Below are positions 7,954-16,948 of a stretch of 64,000 nucleotides of DNA, one piece after another (within the stretch, counting starts at the first letter, position 1; each line of letters begins with the position of its first letter). Both the position numbers and the translations under genes were made by a program. Below the pieces are notes generated by a model. That model saw nothing but the letters and a program-made list of their open reading frames with translations, was not told where the DNA came from and searched no databases. Origin of the DNA: Streptomyces sp. NBC_01551 (lineage in GTDB: Bacteria; Actinomycetota; Actinomycetes; Streptomycetales; Streptomycetaceae). The DNA lies in NCBI RefSeq assembly GCF_026339935.1, contig NZ_JAPEPX010000001.1:2028501-2092500 (forward strand), written 5' to 3'.

Positions 7954-9219
7954 TCACGGCGCGGTGGTGCCCGGACCCGCGTAGTCGGAGCCGAAGCAGG
8001 TCCGGATGGCCTCTTCGGTCGCCGGACGTCCCGCGAAGTTGAAGCGGGACTCCGATTCCTTGGGCGCCTTGCGGGGGTTGGAGTCGAAGTAGATCGACCA
8101 CCAGTACACGCCCGCCAGCTTGCGCTGCTGCACGACCTGGCAGACCGCCTCGTACCAGTTGGCCTGCACCTGCGGGTTGACCTTGCGCTTGGTGTAGAAG
8201 TCGCCGGGCGAGTGGTAGGCCCCGTCCATGGCGCTGATGCCCGCCTCGGCGAGAAGGATCTTGGGCAGCGGGCCCTTGCCCTTCTTGTCGAGCCACGTGT
8301 TCCAGCCGTCCACGAGCCGGCCGACGGGTGCGTCGTCGTCCACCTTCACGGGGAAGTAGGCGTCCACACCGAGCCGCTTGACGGGGACGTCGATCTTGCC
8401 GGTCGAGAAGTTGTCCCAGTTGGCGTCGTAGGAGATCTCGCCCGTGAAGTGCTTGCCGGCCGCGGAGATCAGGGGCTTCCAGCCGGCCTGCCCCTCCATG
8501 GAGTTCAGCTCGGTGCCGAGCACGAAGGTCGACACCTGCTCGCGCTGCGCCACCTGGAGGTAGGGGGCCAGGAAGGCCTCGTACGAGGCGAACCAGGCGG
8601 CCTTGTCGGACGGCTTGATGTTGCCCCGCCAGCCCTCCGGCGGGATGAGCGAGGCCTCGTCCAGGATCGGGCGGACGGTGGTGCGCAGGCCCGCCTCGTG
8701 GAAGACGCGCAGGACCGTGTCGAGGTGCTCGGGGGTGGGGGTGTTCTTCCCGGCCGCGAGCTTCGTCGAGGTGCGGCCCTCCGTGTAGAAGGGGAAGGAG
8801 AGCGCGACCGAGTTGGCCTTCAGCCCGACGATGTAGTCGGCCTGTTCGCGGGCCTTCTTGGCGAGGTACTCCTCGCTGTGCTCCTTCTTGTCCTCCCAGA
8901 AGATCTGCACGCCCCACTCCGGCATGCCGGCCTTCCAGGGACTGGCCACCGTCTTGGCGGGCTTGGCGGGCTTGGCGGACTTCCCGTCGCCGGAGCCTTC
9001 GCCGCCGTCGGCGAGCAGAGCGTCACCGTCGCCGCCGCCCTTGGCATCGGAGTCGTTGAGGACCACGATCGGCTTGAAGGAACCCGCCTTCCAGCGCAGC
9101 GGGTGGTCGCCGATCACGAACGGCAGGCCGAGGACCAGGGAGGTCACGGTCACCGGCAGGATCGCGAGCAGGGGGACCTTGGAACGCTTCTTCTTCATGA
9201 CGGGCTTCCGGTTGCTCAC
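7954..9219 (-). CDS. GH113-like glycoside hydrolase, membrane-anchored or secreted
   Basis: A 421-residue protein with a positively charged N-terminus (KKKR), a single hydrophobic segment (residues about 15-35), an Asp/Gly/Lys/Pro-rich linker and a TIM-barrel-like domain. Candidate catalytic acids are Glu237 in LGTELNSME and Glu325 in LLAEAGIS, the spacing expected of a clan A retaining hydrolase. It resembles GH113, a family of beta-mannanases, so it may trim the polymer made by the adjacent transferase outside the membrane. GTG 9219 overlaps the upstream TGA stop (GTGA), implying translational coupling; ATG 9198 is an alternative start. Confidence 0.78.
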   Translation of the reverse strand: MSNRKPVMKKKRSKVPLLAILPVTVTSLVLGLPFVIGDHPLRWKAGSFKPIVVLNDSDAKGGGDGDALLADGGEGSGDGKSAKPAKPAKTVASPWKAGMPEWGVQIFWEDKKEHSEEYLAKKAREQADYIVGLKANSVALSFPFYTEGRTSTKLAAGKNTPTPEHLDTVLRVFHEAGLRTTVRPILDEASLIPPEGWRGNIKPSDKAAWFASYEAFLAPYLQVAQREQVSTFVLGTELNSMEGQAGWKPLISAAGKHFTGEISYDANWDNFSTGKIDVPVKRLGVDAYFPVKVDDDAPVGRLVDGWNTWLDKKGKGPLPKILLAEAGISAMDGAYHSPGDFYTKRKVNPQVQANWYEAVCQVVQQRKLAGVYWWSIYFDSNPRKAPKESESRFNFAGRPATEEAIRTCFGSDYAGPGTTAP

Positions 9220-10667
9220 GCGGGCTTGGCGATGACGACGAACTTGTTCTCTTCGCGCTTGATGAACTTGATCAGCCCACGCAGGCCGCCCAGTCCCTCC
9301 ATCACGGAGAACAGCGGAATGAGGCCGAGCACCGCGATCGGCTCCCACCAGCGGCGCTTGCCGTCCGCGGAGACCAGGGAGTTGAGCCGCAGCCCCTCCC
9401 AGTACGTCCAGATGACGTACGCGAAGCTCAGCGACCACATGATCACGACGGACTGGGTCACGGGCGAGGTGTTGAAGTCACCGATGAACCAGGCCACGAG
9501 CAGGACCGTCGCGACGTGCTGGAGCGGGCCGAGGACCCAGCTGACCATGCAGAGCATCAGGAACCAGCGGTAGCGGAAAGGCACCGTCCGGTTGAAGCAG
9601 AGCGCGACCAGGCCCCAGGCCCAGCGCTCGCGCTGCTTGATGAAGTCCCTGGTGTTGGCCGGCGAGGCGCCGTAGCAGCGGCCGTTGAACCAGTCGCTGC
9701 GGCCGGGGTACTTGCGGCAGAACGTCAGCGCCAGCTGCGCGTCCTCGACGATGGCCTTGGGCCCGAAGTCCCAGCCGATGGTGGCCTCGATGGAGGCGCG
9801 GAGCAGCAGCAGCTCGCCGTGCACGCCGGCGACGGGGGTGCCCAGACCCGTGAAGGCCCGGAAGCGGGCTATGTCGTCGGCGGGCCGCACCGCGTCGGCC
9901 AGCCAGGTGAAGCGGTTGACCGCGTTCTCGCGCGGGTAGGCCAGGATGCCCTGCGCCATGTGCTTGGCCTCGTCGCCTGCGCGCCGCTGCCGGTTGATGA
10001 ACTGGGCCATGGAGGCAGCGGTGTCGGGGCCGACGCCGGTGTCGTCGTCCATGTGGAGCACCCAGACGTCGTCGAGGGCCTCGCCCTCCTCGATCCGCAG
10101 CTCGTGGGCGTAGTTGTTGGCCCGGGCCTTGAACCGCGTCCCGTTCGCCGTCTCGTACACCTTGGGTACGGCGACCACCCGGATCAGCGGGTTCATCGCG
10201 GCGAGCCCGTCGATCCGCTCGGTCGCCTCGCAGCCCTCCTCCGTGAGCACGTCGACCCGCATCCGCGGGAAGTACGGCGGGAGGTGCTCCACGTAACTGA
10301 GGACCGAGCGCTCCAGCGCCGGGTAGGTGTCGTGGCGGCCGATGGTCGGCACGAGCACGACGAGGAAGTCCTCCTCGACCGGGGCCGCCGGGACCATCTC
10401 GTGCGACTTGCGGACCCGGCGGCGGATCAGCAGGACGCCCTGGAAGCCGACCAGCACACCGATCGCGGGCAGCGACCAGATCACCGACAGCGTCCAGCCC
10501 AGCGGAGTCGGGTTCGGCTCGAACACCCAGAGGCCGAAGCTGACGAGGACCAGGAAGGGCAGCAGGAACGCCAGCACGCTGGGCTTCCAGTCTGCATGCC
10601 GCTGAACGATCTTCGCGTCGCGCCGGGACGTGGGGGGCGCGACTTCTTGAACGGGGACGGGGGACAT
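9216..10667 (-). CDS. Egghead-like GT2 glycosyltransferase (putative beta-1,4-mannosyltransferase)
   Basis: A 483-residue membrane GT2 enzyme. Two N-terminal helices (residues about 32-50 and 60-82) are followed by a cytoplasmic catalytic domain with the metal-binding MDDD (206-209), the catalytic-type VED (308-310) and QRERW (345-349). Several C-terminal helices end the protein. From memory its segments parallel animal Egghead (MAQGILAYPRENAVN, DFIKQRERW and a terminal NKFVVI), which adds beta-1,4-mannose from GDP-mannose. Product length and acceptor are unknown. It is first in the operon, after a terminator, with AAGGA 9 nt before ATG 10667. Confidence 0.82.
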   Translation of the reverse strand: MSPVPVQEVAPPTSRRDAKIVQRHADWKPSVLAFLLPFLVLVSFGLWVFEPNPTPLGWTLSVIWSLPAIGVLVGFQGVLLIRRRVRKSHEMVPAAPVEEDFLVVLVPTIGRHDTYPALERSVLSYVEHLPPYFPRMRVDVLTEEGCEATERIDGLAAMNPLIRVVAVPKVYETANGTRFKARANNYAHELRIEEGEALDDVWVLHMDDDTGVGPDTAASMAQFINRQRRAGDEAKHMAQGILAYPRENAVNRFTWLADAVRPADDIARFRAFTGLGTPVAGVHGELLLLRASIEATIGWDFGPKAIVEDAQLALTFCRKYPGRSDWFNGRCYGASPANTRDFIKQRERWAWGLVALCFNRTVPFRYRWFLMLCMVSWVLGPLQHVATVLLVAWFIGDFNTSPVTQSVVIMWSLSFAYVIWTYWEGLRLNSLVSADGKRRWWEPIAVLGLIPLFSVMEGLGGLRGLIKFIKREENKFVVIAKPA

Positions 10668-10731
10668 AAGGAGTGGTCCTTCTGGATTCGCCGGGTCAGC
10701 TCGCGCTGGGGCGGTGTCTGCTGGGCGTGGC

Positions 10732-10778
10732 GGCGGCGGCCCCCGGGAACGGGTGGGGCGTTCCCGGGGGCCGCCGCC
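10732..10778 (-). terminator. Very stable hairpin terminator after the P/Q-tailed membrane protein
   Basis: A perfect 19-bp inverted repeat (10732-10750 with 10760-10778) with a 9-nt loop. It separates the membrane-protein gene from the glycosyltransferase operon, so the latter needs its own promoter in the roughly 65 bp that follow. Confidence 0.85.
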
Positions 10779-10784
10779 CGCCGC

Positions 10785-11570
10785 CTACTGCTGGGGCGGC
10801 TGCTGGGGCTGGTCCTGCGGCTGCGCGGGCTGCTGCGGCTGCTGCCAGGGACCGCCGTACGGGCCGGCGGTGCCGTAGCCGGGCTGCGGCTGGCCGTAGC
10901 CCGTCTGGGGCTGCTGCGACGGGGGCTGCGGGGGCTGACCCTGCTGCTGCGGCAGGGGCTGCGGCTGGGCGTAGCCGGTCTGCGGCTGCTGCGGGTACTG
11001 CTGCGGGGCCCCGTACGGCGGCTGCGGCTGCTGCTGGGCCGCCGCGCGCTGCGCCGCCTCGTGGGCCTGGCGCGCCTCGTGCGCCTGCGCGCTCCAGGGG
11101 TTCACCGGGGGCTGCCACGGCTCGTAGGCCGCGAAGTCTCGGAGCAGCAGCACGATGAGAGCGATCGTCACGAGGAACCCGACGGCGAAGGTCGTCAGCT
11201 TCAGCCCGCCCTGGAGGGTGTTGGTGAAGTAGTCGGTCTGCTTCGCGTCGAACAGCGCGCCGGTCAGGCTGCGCGTGCGGTTGTAACCCTCGATGGCCGC
11301 ACCGCCGATGATGACGCCCCGGCCGAGGGTGTTGCCGCGCAGCACCAGCAGGCCGCCCGCGACGTAGACGATGCCCCAGTTGAGGTTGAAGGTCTCGGCG
11401 GCACCGGAGCCGTCGCCGATGCCGTAGTAGACGATTCCCTGCAGGAAATCGACGATGCCCACCTGCCAGAAGCAGTTGTACAAAGCCCAGATGAGCAGGA
11501 CGCCTGCCCAGCCCATGGCCACGAAAGCGGCTACACGGTGGGCGCGCGGCGTTGAGGCGGTCAACTTCAC
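10785..11570 (-). CDS. Integral membrane protein with long Pro/Gln/Gly/Tyr-rich C-terminal tail
   Basis: About 261 residues. The first 145 hold four or so hydrophobic helices (residues about 13-30, 58-75, 78-95 and 125-145). The remainder is a low-complexity tail of QPQ, PQQ and GYGQP repeats, very likely disordered. No enzymatic motif is seen. It lies between the GH26 gene and the glycosyltransferase operon, so it could be an assembly or scaffold protein of the same locus; this is inference. GTG 11570 directly abuts AGGAG, whereas TTG 11564 sits 5 nt after it and may be the true start. Confidence 0.75.
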   Translation of the reverse strand: MKLTASTPRAHRVAAFVAMGWAGVLLIWALYNCFWQVGIVDFLQGIVYYGIGDGSGAAETFNLNWGIVYVAGGLLVLRGNTLGRGVIIGGAAIEGYNRTRSLTGALFDAKQTDYFTNTLQGGLKLTTFAVGFLVTIALIVLLLRDFAAYEPWQPPVNPWSAQAHEARQAHEAAQRAAAQQQPQPPYGAPQQYPQQPQTGYAQPQPLPQQQGQPPQPPSQQPQTGYGQPQPGYGTAGPYGGPWQQPQQPAQPQDQPQQPPQQ

Positions 11571-11656
11571 TCCTATTCAACTTCCCCGACAGGGTCTGGC
11601 CGGCCAGTGGTGCCTGGTCCGGACCCTCCGAAGCATCCCATCTGAAAATAACGAAA

Positions 11657-13018
11657 CTACGACGTTCCCTCGTGCAATGAGGGCCAACTCACACCCGTGG
11701 GGCCGGTTTCCTTGCCACCGATGACCGTCTTCGGGTCGTTGTACGTCCGCTCAACGTCCTTTGCGGAATTCTTCGCTGTCAGTCCGTCACCCCAGACGGT
11801 CCATAGGACCCAAGGGGCGTCGTCGAGCGTCGTGCGCTGCTTGGCGTTGAGCGGAACGTGGAAGGACTCCGCCAGGATCCGCGGTTTTCCGTAGTCCTTG
11901 AGCTCCCGGTGCCACTTCGACGTCCAGCCGCCCTTGCCGAACGGTTGCTCAGGTGAACCGCTGTAATCGTCGACCCCGACCACGTCCACGTAGTCGGCGC
12001 CCGGGTAGAAGTCCCAGGGTTCGACGCCGTGGAGGCCGTCCCAGGCCGTGGGCGCCCACACGAAGATGAGGTTGTGCAGCCCGCGCGAGCCCACCAGGTA
12101 GTGGTACAGCAGCTCCCAGAGCTTCACGAACTGCTCGGGCTCCAGGCCCGCCCACCAGAAGCGGCGCTCGTCGTCGATCGCGTTCATCTCGTGGTACGGC
12201 CGCAACAGCACCGGCACGTCGTGGGCGGCCAGGTATCCGAGGTGGTCCGCGAGGAACGACAGGTCGAGCAGCAGCGCCGCGTGCTCCGTCGTGCCGGGCG
12301 TCAGGACCCGGTCGATCCACCGGGGGTCCTTCGCCGCCGGGGACTTGCCGCGCATCGTGTGCTCGAAGCTCTTGACCGGGCTGCCCGGCCACGGCTGGTG
12401 GAACGACATGCCGACCAGGCCGGCCGGCGCTCCCCCGTTGGTGGGCAGCACTGTCTTCGAGCCGGTCCAGATCTTCTCGGTGCCGGTCGGGTTGTACGAG
12501 CCGTCGGCCGGGCGCGGCAGTCCGTGCCAGACGCCCATCGCGAGGTCCACGACGTCGTTCGTGTAGGCCCAGAACTCCTGCCGGGCGGGCCAGGCGGCGC
12601 GCGAGTAGTCCCGCGGTTCGCCCACGCCCCAGCTGCCTTGCTGGTAGCCGGGGCCCAGGTCCAGTTCGAGGAAGCCGGGCAGCTTCCCGGTGATGTCCTG
12701 GGGCTTGCGGTAGTAGTACCCGGGCACCTTGGGGCCGTTGTGGTCGCCGTACTCCGGGTTGTACCGCTCGTTGTGGACCTCGGCGTGCTGGCCGATGATC
12801 GTGCCGCGGCGGTGGCCGGCGCGGGCGTCGGCCTCCAGCGCGGCCAGCAGCTTGTAGACGGCCCGCGCCGTGTCGCAGGCCCTGGGGTCCCGTGACACCA
12901 GGTCCTTCTGCAGGCCCTTGTCGGCCGGGCGCGACGTGCTGAAGGCCGCGACCCCGGCGAGCGTGCCTCCCATGGCGGCGGTCGCAGCCGCCCCGATGAG
13001 GACATTGCGACGCTTCAT
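11657..13018 (-). CDS. GH26 beta-mannanase-type glycoside hydrolase, exported
   Basis: A 453-residue secreted hydrolase. The N-terminus MKRRNVLIGAAATAAMGG has a twin-arginine-like pair and a hydrophobic core, suggesting Tat or Sec export. The GH26 core shows FHQPWPGSP, the acid/base Glu277 in LLRPYHEMN, FVWAPTAWDG, a VDVVGVDDYSG strand and the nucleophile Glu384 in ILAESFHVP. Most characterised GH26 enzymes are endo-beta-1,4-mannanases. ATG 13018 is preferred because it gives a clean signal peptide. The gene is 86 bp upstream of the P/Q-tailed membrane protein gene. Confidence 0.88.
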   Translation of the reverse strand: MKRRNVLIGAAATAAMGGTLAGVAAFSTSRPADKGLQKDLVSRDPRACDTARAVYKLLAALEADARAGHRRGTIIGQHAEVHNERYNPEYGDHNGPKVPGYYYRKPQDITGKLPGFLELDLGPGYQQGSWGVGEPRDYSRAAWPARQEFWAYTNDVVDLAMGVWHGLPRPADGSYNPTGTEKIWTGSKTVLPTNGGAPAGLVGMSFHQPWPGSPVKSFEHTMRGKSPAAKDPRWIDRVLTPGTTEHAALLLDLSFLADHLGYLAAHDVPVLLRPYHEMNAIDDERRFWWAGLEPEQFVKLWELLYHYLVGSRGLHNLIFVWAPTAWDGLHGVEPWDFYPGADYVDVVGVDDYSGSPEQPFGKGGWTSKWHRELKDYGKPRILAESFHVPLNAKQRTTLDDAPWVLWTVWGDGLTAKNSAKDVERTYNDPKTVIGGKETGPTGVSWPSLHEGTS

Positions 13019-13153
13019 GTACTCGCGTACCACTGCCAGACACACCCCCTCGTTCCCCAGCCGCACCGCCACACACTTCATGTGACGGGCATACAGACTG
13101 CTCAAGCCGGGAAACGGTTGCGAGAAACCCCTGGGGTGTACGTCACAATACGC

Positions 13154-13186
13154 GTCGGCCCCCGGGCGGTTCGCCCGGGGGCCGAC
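13154..13186 (-). terminator. Hairpin terminator of valS
   Basis: A 15-bp perfect stem (13154-13168 with 13172-13186) and a 3-nt loop immediately after the valS stop. Confidence 0.85.
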
Positions 13187-13200
13187 GGCGCTACGAGGTG

Positions 13201-15822
13201 CTACGCGGGCGGCAGCGCGTCCAACTGGGCCTGGATCCGCGCGATGTCGGCCCCGGCCTTGGCCAGCCGGTCCTTGATCTTGTCGACCACGTTGTCCGGG
13301 GCCTTGGCGAGGAACGCCTCGTTCCCGAGCTTCGCCTCGGCCTGCTGCTTCTCCTTCTCGGCGGCGCCGAGGTCCTTGGAGAGCCGCTTGCGCTCGGCGG
13401 CCACGTCGATCGTGCCCGACAGGTCCAGCGCGACCGTGGCACCGGCGACCGGGAGCGTCGCGGTGGCGCTGAAGGAGTCACCCTCCGGCTGGAGCCGCAG
13501 CAACTGCCGGATGGCGCCCTCGTGCGCGGCCAGCGGCGTGCCGGCCAGGTCCAGGCGGGCCGGAACCTTCTGGCCCGGCTGCAGACCCTGGTCGGCGCGG
13601 AACCGGCGGACCTCGGTGACGACGGCCTGGAGGTTCTCGATCTCGGCCTCGGCGGCCTCGTCACGGAACCCGCTGTCCGAGGGCCACTCGGCGATCACGA
13701 CGGACTCGCGGCCGGTGAGGGTGGTCCACAGGGTCTCGGTGACGAACGGGACCACCGGGTGCAGCAGGCGCAGGGTGACGTCCAGGACCTCACCGAGGAC
13801 CCGCGCGGAGACCTTGGCCTGCTCGCCGCCGGCGAAGAACGTGGTCTTCGACAGCTCGACGTACCAGTCGAAGACCTCGTCCCACGCGAAGTGGTAGAGG
13901 GAGTCCGACAGCTTCGAGAACTGGTAGTCCTCGTAGAAGGCGTCGACCTCGGCCACCGTCTTGTTCAGACGGGACAGGATCCAGCGGTCGGTGGCGGACA
14001 TCCGCTCGGCCGGCGGCAGCTCGCCCTCGACCGTGGCGCCGTTCATCATCGCGAAGCGCGTGGCGTTCCAGATCTTGTTGGCGAAGTTGCGGGACGCCTG
14101 GACCCAGTCCTCGCCGATCGGGACGTCGACGCCCGGGTTGGCGCCGCGCGCCAGGGTGAAGCGGACGGCGTCGGAGCCGTACTTGTCCATCCAGTCGAGC
14201 GGGTTGACGGCGTTGCCGAAGGACTTCGACATCTTCTTGCCGCGCTCGTCGCGGACCATGCCGTGCAGGGCGATGGTGTGGAACGGCGGGGTGCCGTCCA
14301 TCGCGTAGAGGCCGAACATCATCATCCGGGCGACCCAGAAGAAGAGGATGTCGTAGCCCGTGACCAGGACGGAGTTCGGGTAGAACTTCGCGAGGCTCTC
14401 GGTCTGGCGCGGCCAGCCCATGGTGGAGAAGGGCCACAGGCCGGAGGAGAACCAGGTGTCCAGGACGTCCGTGTCCTGGGTCCAGCCCTCGCCGGCCGGC
14501 GGCTGCTCGTCGGGTCCGACGCAGACGACCTCGCCGTTCGGGCCGTACCAGACGGGGATGCGGTGGCCCCACCACAGCTGGCGCGAGATGCACCAGTCGT
14601 GGAGGTTGTCGACCCAGTCGAAGTAGCGCTTCTCCATCTCCTGCGGGTGGATCTTGACCCGGCCGTCGCGGACCGCGTCACCGGCGGCCTTGGCGAGCGG
14701 GCCGACCTTGACCCACCACTGCATGGACAGCCGCGGCTCGATGGTGGTCTTGCAGCGCGAGCAGTGGCCGACGGAGTGGGTGTACGGGCGCTTCTCGGCG
14801 ACGATCCGGCCGTCGGCGCGCAGCGCGGCGACGATGGCGGAGCGGGCCTCCAGCCGGTCCAGGCCCTGGAAGGGGCCGTGGGCGGTGATGATCGCGTGCT
14901 CGTCCATGACCGCGAGGTTCGGCAGGTTGTGGCGCTGGCCGATCTCGAAGTCGTTCGGGTCGTGCGCCGGGGTCACCTTGACGGCGCCGGTGCCGAACTC
15001 GGGGTCGACGTGCTCGTCCGCGACGACCGGGATGCGGCGGCCGGTGAGCGGCAGCTCGATCTCGGTGCCGACGAGGTGCTTGTAGCGCTCGTCCTCGGGG
15101 TGGACGGCGACGGCCGTGTCACCCAGCATCGTCTCGGCGCGGGTCGTCGCGACGACGATGGACGCTTCCCCGTCGCCGTACCGGATGGAGACGAGCTCGC
15201 CGTCGTCGTCCTGGTACTCGACCTCGATGTCGGAGATCGCGGTCAGGCAGCGCGGGCACCAGTTGATGATGCGCTCGGCGCGGTAGATCAGCTCGTCGTC
15301 GTAGAGCTTCTTGAAGATGGTCTGGACGGCCTCGGACAGGCCCTCGTCCATGGTGAAGCGCTCGCGGGACCAGTCGACACCGTCACCCAGACGGCGCATC
15401 TGCCCGGAGATCTGCCCGCCGGACTCGCCCTTCCACTGCCAGACGCGCTCGACGAACGCCTCGCGGCCCAGGTCGTGGCGGGACTTGCCCTCCTTGGCGA
15501 GCTCGCGCTCGACGACGTTCTGGGTGGCGATGCCGGCGTGGTCCATGCCCGGCTGCCACAGGGTCTCGAAGCCCTGCATGCGCTTGCGGCGGGTGAGGGC
15601 GTCGATCAGGGTGTGCTCGAAGGCGTGCCCCAGGTGGAGGCTTCCCGTGACGTTCGGCGGCGGGATGACGACGGTGTACGGAGCCTTGTCGCTCTTCTCG
15701 TCCGCCTCGAAGTAGCCACGCTCTACCCAACGCTCGTAGAGCTTCCCCTCTACCTCGGCCGGCGCGTACTGGGTCGGCAGTTCGGAGTTGGGGCTGCTGG
15801 GTGTCTGCGTGTTCTCGGTCAC
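13201..15822 (-). CDS. valS: Valyl-tRNA synthetase
   Basis: Class I aminoacyl-tRNA synthetase that charges tRNA-Val and edits mis-activated threonine. The 873 residues carry the HIGH-type motif in [12 protein letters not shown] near residue 55 and KKMSKSFGN for ATP binding. A large CP1 editing domain lies between them, with an anticodon-binding domain and a C-terminal coiled coil ([13 protein letters not shown]) for tRNA contact. The start is GTG 15822. It is divergent from the membrane protein at 15951 and ends in a strong hairpin. Confidence 0.97.
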   Translation of the reverse strand: MTENTQTPSSPNSELPTQYAPAEVEGKLYERWVERGYFEADEKSDKAPYTVVIPPPNVTGSLHLGHAFEHTLIDALTRRKRMQGFETLWQPGMDHAGIATQNVVERELAKEGKSRHDLGREAFVERVWQWKGESGGQISGQMRRLGDGVDWSRERFTMDEGLSEAVQTIFKKLYDDELIYRAERIINWCPRCLTAISDIEVEYQDDDGELVSIRYGDGEASIVVATTRAETMLGDTAVAVHPEDERYKHLVGTEIELPLTGRRIPVVADEHVDPEFGTGAVKVTPAHDPNDFEIGQRHNLPNLAVMDEHAIITAHGPFQGLDRLEARSAIVAALRADGRIVAEKRPYTHSVGHCSRCKTTIEPRLSMQWWVKVGPLAKAAGDAVRDGRVKIHPQEMEKRYFDWVDNLHDWCISRQLWWGHRIPVWYGPNGEVVCVGPDEQPPAGEGWTQDTDVLDTWFSSGLWPFSTMGWPRQTESLAKFYPNSVLVTGYDILFFWVARMMMFGLYAMDGTPPFHTIALHGMVRDERGKKMSKSFGNAVNPLDWMDKYGSDAVRFTLARGANPGVDVPIGEDWVQASRNFANKIWNATRFAMMNGATVEGELPPAERMSATDRWILSRLNKTVAEVDAFYEDYQFSKLSDSLYHFAWDEVFDWYVELSKTTFFAGGEQAKVSARVLGEVLDVTLRLLHPVVPFVTETLWTTLTGRESVVIAEWPSDSGFRDEAAEAEIENLQAVVTEVRRFRADQGLQPGQKVPARLDLAGTPLAAHEGAIRQLLRLQPEGDSFSATATLPVAGATVALDLSGTIDVAAERKRLSKDLGAAEKEKQQAEAKLGNEAFLAKAPDNVVDKIKDRLAKAGADIARIQAQLDALPPA

Positions 15823-15950
15823 GAGTCACAGTTTAGGGCCGTAACAGTCCAGTCATGAAACCGGTAATCGGGGGGCCCGGAGACCCTTGCCGCTCCGCCT
15901 TCCGTCAGGATGTCTGAAACGCATAAGGATTCCTGAAGGGGGACGCGGGC

Positions 15951-16883
15951 ATGAGTTTCAACCAGCCGGGACCGTACGGGGGCCAGCAGCCTCAGCAGCC
16001 GGGGCCGTACGGCGGCCAGCCGGGACCGTACGGGCAGCCGCCGCAGGCTCCCCAGCCCGGGTACGGCTACCCGCAGCAGCCCCCGCAGGGTTACCCCCAG
16101 CAGCCGGGCTACCCCCAGCAGCCCCCGCAGCCTGGCTACGGCTTCCCCCAGCAACAGCAGCAGCCCCCGTACGGCATGCCGGGCCAGCAGCCCCCGAAGA
16201 AGTCGAAGGCGGGCGTCGTCATCGCGGTCGTCGTCGCGGTCGCGGTGGTCGCGGGCGCCGGCTGGTACTTCACCCAGGGCGGCGGCGCGGGCAGCATCGC
16301 GGCCGACACCAAGGGCTACAAGCTGGTCGCCCCGGAGACGGTGGACGACTTCAAGAAGAGCACGAAGTACCAGGAGCCGCCGTTCACCGACAAGGACAAG
16401 AAGGAAGCCGAGCAGGCGGGCGTGAAGAACCCCGCCCAGGTCAGCATGGACTACCAGTCCGGTGACCCGGGCAACCCGCTGTCGACCAAGGGTCTCAACT
16501 TCAAGGGCGTGTACGGAGAGCTCTCCGACCCGGAGAAGGCGGTGGACGCCTACTTCGCCATGGCCAAGCTGAACGCGAGCAAGGGCGGCCAGGGCATGAC
16601 GGCTGAACTCATCGGAAGCCCCAAGGAGATGAGCCCGGCCGGTTTCAAGGGCGCCGTGATGAAGTGCCAGGAGGTCAAGTTGATCTCGACGAAGAACGAC
16701 CCCTCCTACAAGGGCCCCAAGGAGATGACGCTCCCCATCTGCATCTGGGGTGACTACAGCACCCTGAGCATGGTCACGGCGTCGGACGTCGCCTCCCTGC
16801 TCGCCGGCAAGCAGGGCTACACCCTGGAGCAGACCGCGGACCTCACCGCGAAGGTCTACAACACCGCCCGCGTCAAGAAGTAG
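15951..16883 (+). CDS. Single-pass membrane protein with Pro/Gln/Gly/Tyr-rich N-terminus
   Basis: A 310-residue protein. Residues 1-85 are GPYGG, PQQPGYP and QQQQ repeats, probably disordered and cytoplasmic. One transmembrane helix follows at about 89-110. The extracytoplasmic domain of about 200 residues begins GGGAGSIAADTKGYKLVAPE. I do not recognise a catalytic motif; the gene is conserved next to valS and clpX in Streptomyces. GAAGGGGGA lies about 8 nt before ATG 15951. The tail composition resembles that of the membrane protein at 10785. Confidence 0.88.
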   Translation: MSFNQPGPYGGQQPQQPGPYGGQPGPYGQPPQAPQPGYGYPQQPPQGYPQQPGYPQQPPQPGYGFPQQQQQPPYGMPGQQPPKKSKAGVVIAVVVAVAVVAGAGWYFTQGGGAGSIAADTKGYKLVAPETVDDFKKSTKYQEPPFTDKDKKEAEQAGVKNPAQVSMDYQSGDPGNPLSTKGLNFKGVYGELSDPEKAVDAYFAMAKLNASKGGQGMTAELIGSPKEMSPAGFKGAVMKCQEVKLISTKNDPSYKGPKEMTLPICIWGDYSTLSMVTASDVASLLAGKQGYTLEQTADLTAKVYNTARVKK

Positions 16884-16898
16884 TTCGCACCACACGAA

Positions 16899-16930
16899 GA
16901 AGGGGCGCCCCCGGCCGGGGGCGCCCCTTC
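16899..16930. terminator. Bidirectional hairpin terminator between 15951 gene and clpX
   Basis: A 32-bp perfect palindrome made of two 16-base arms with no fixed loop, A-rich before and T-containing after. It serves the two converging genes. Confidence 0.85.
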
Positions 16931-16948
16931 TGGATGTCCGACTGCCGG

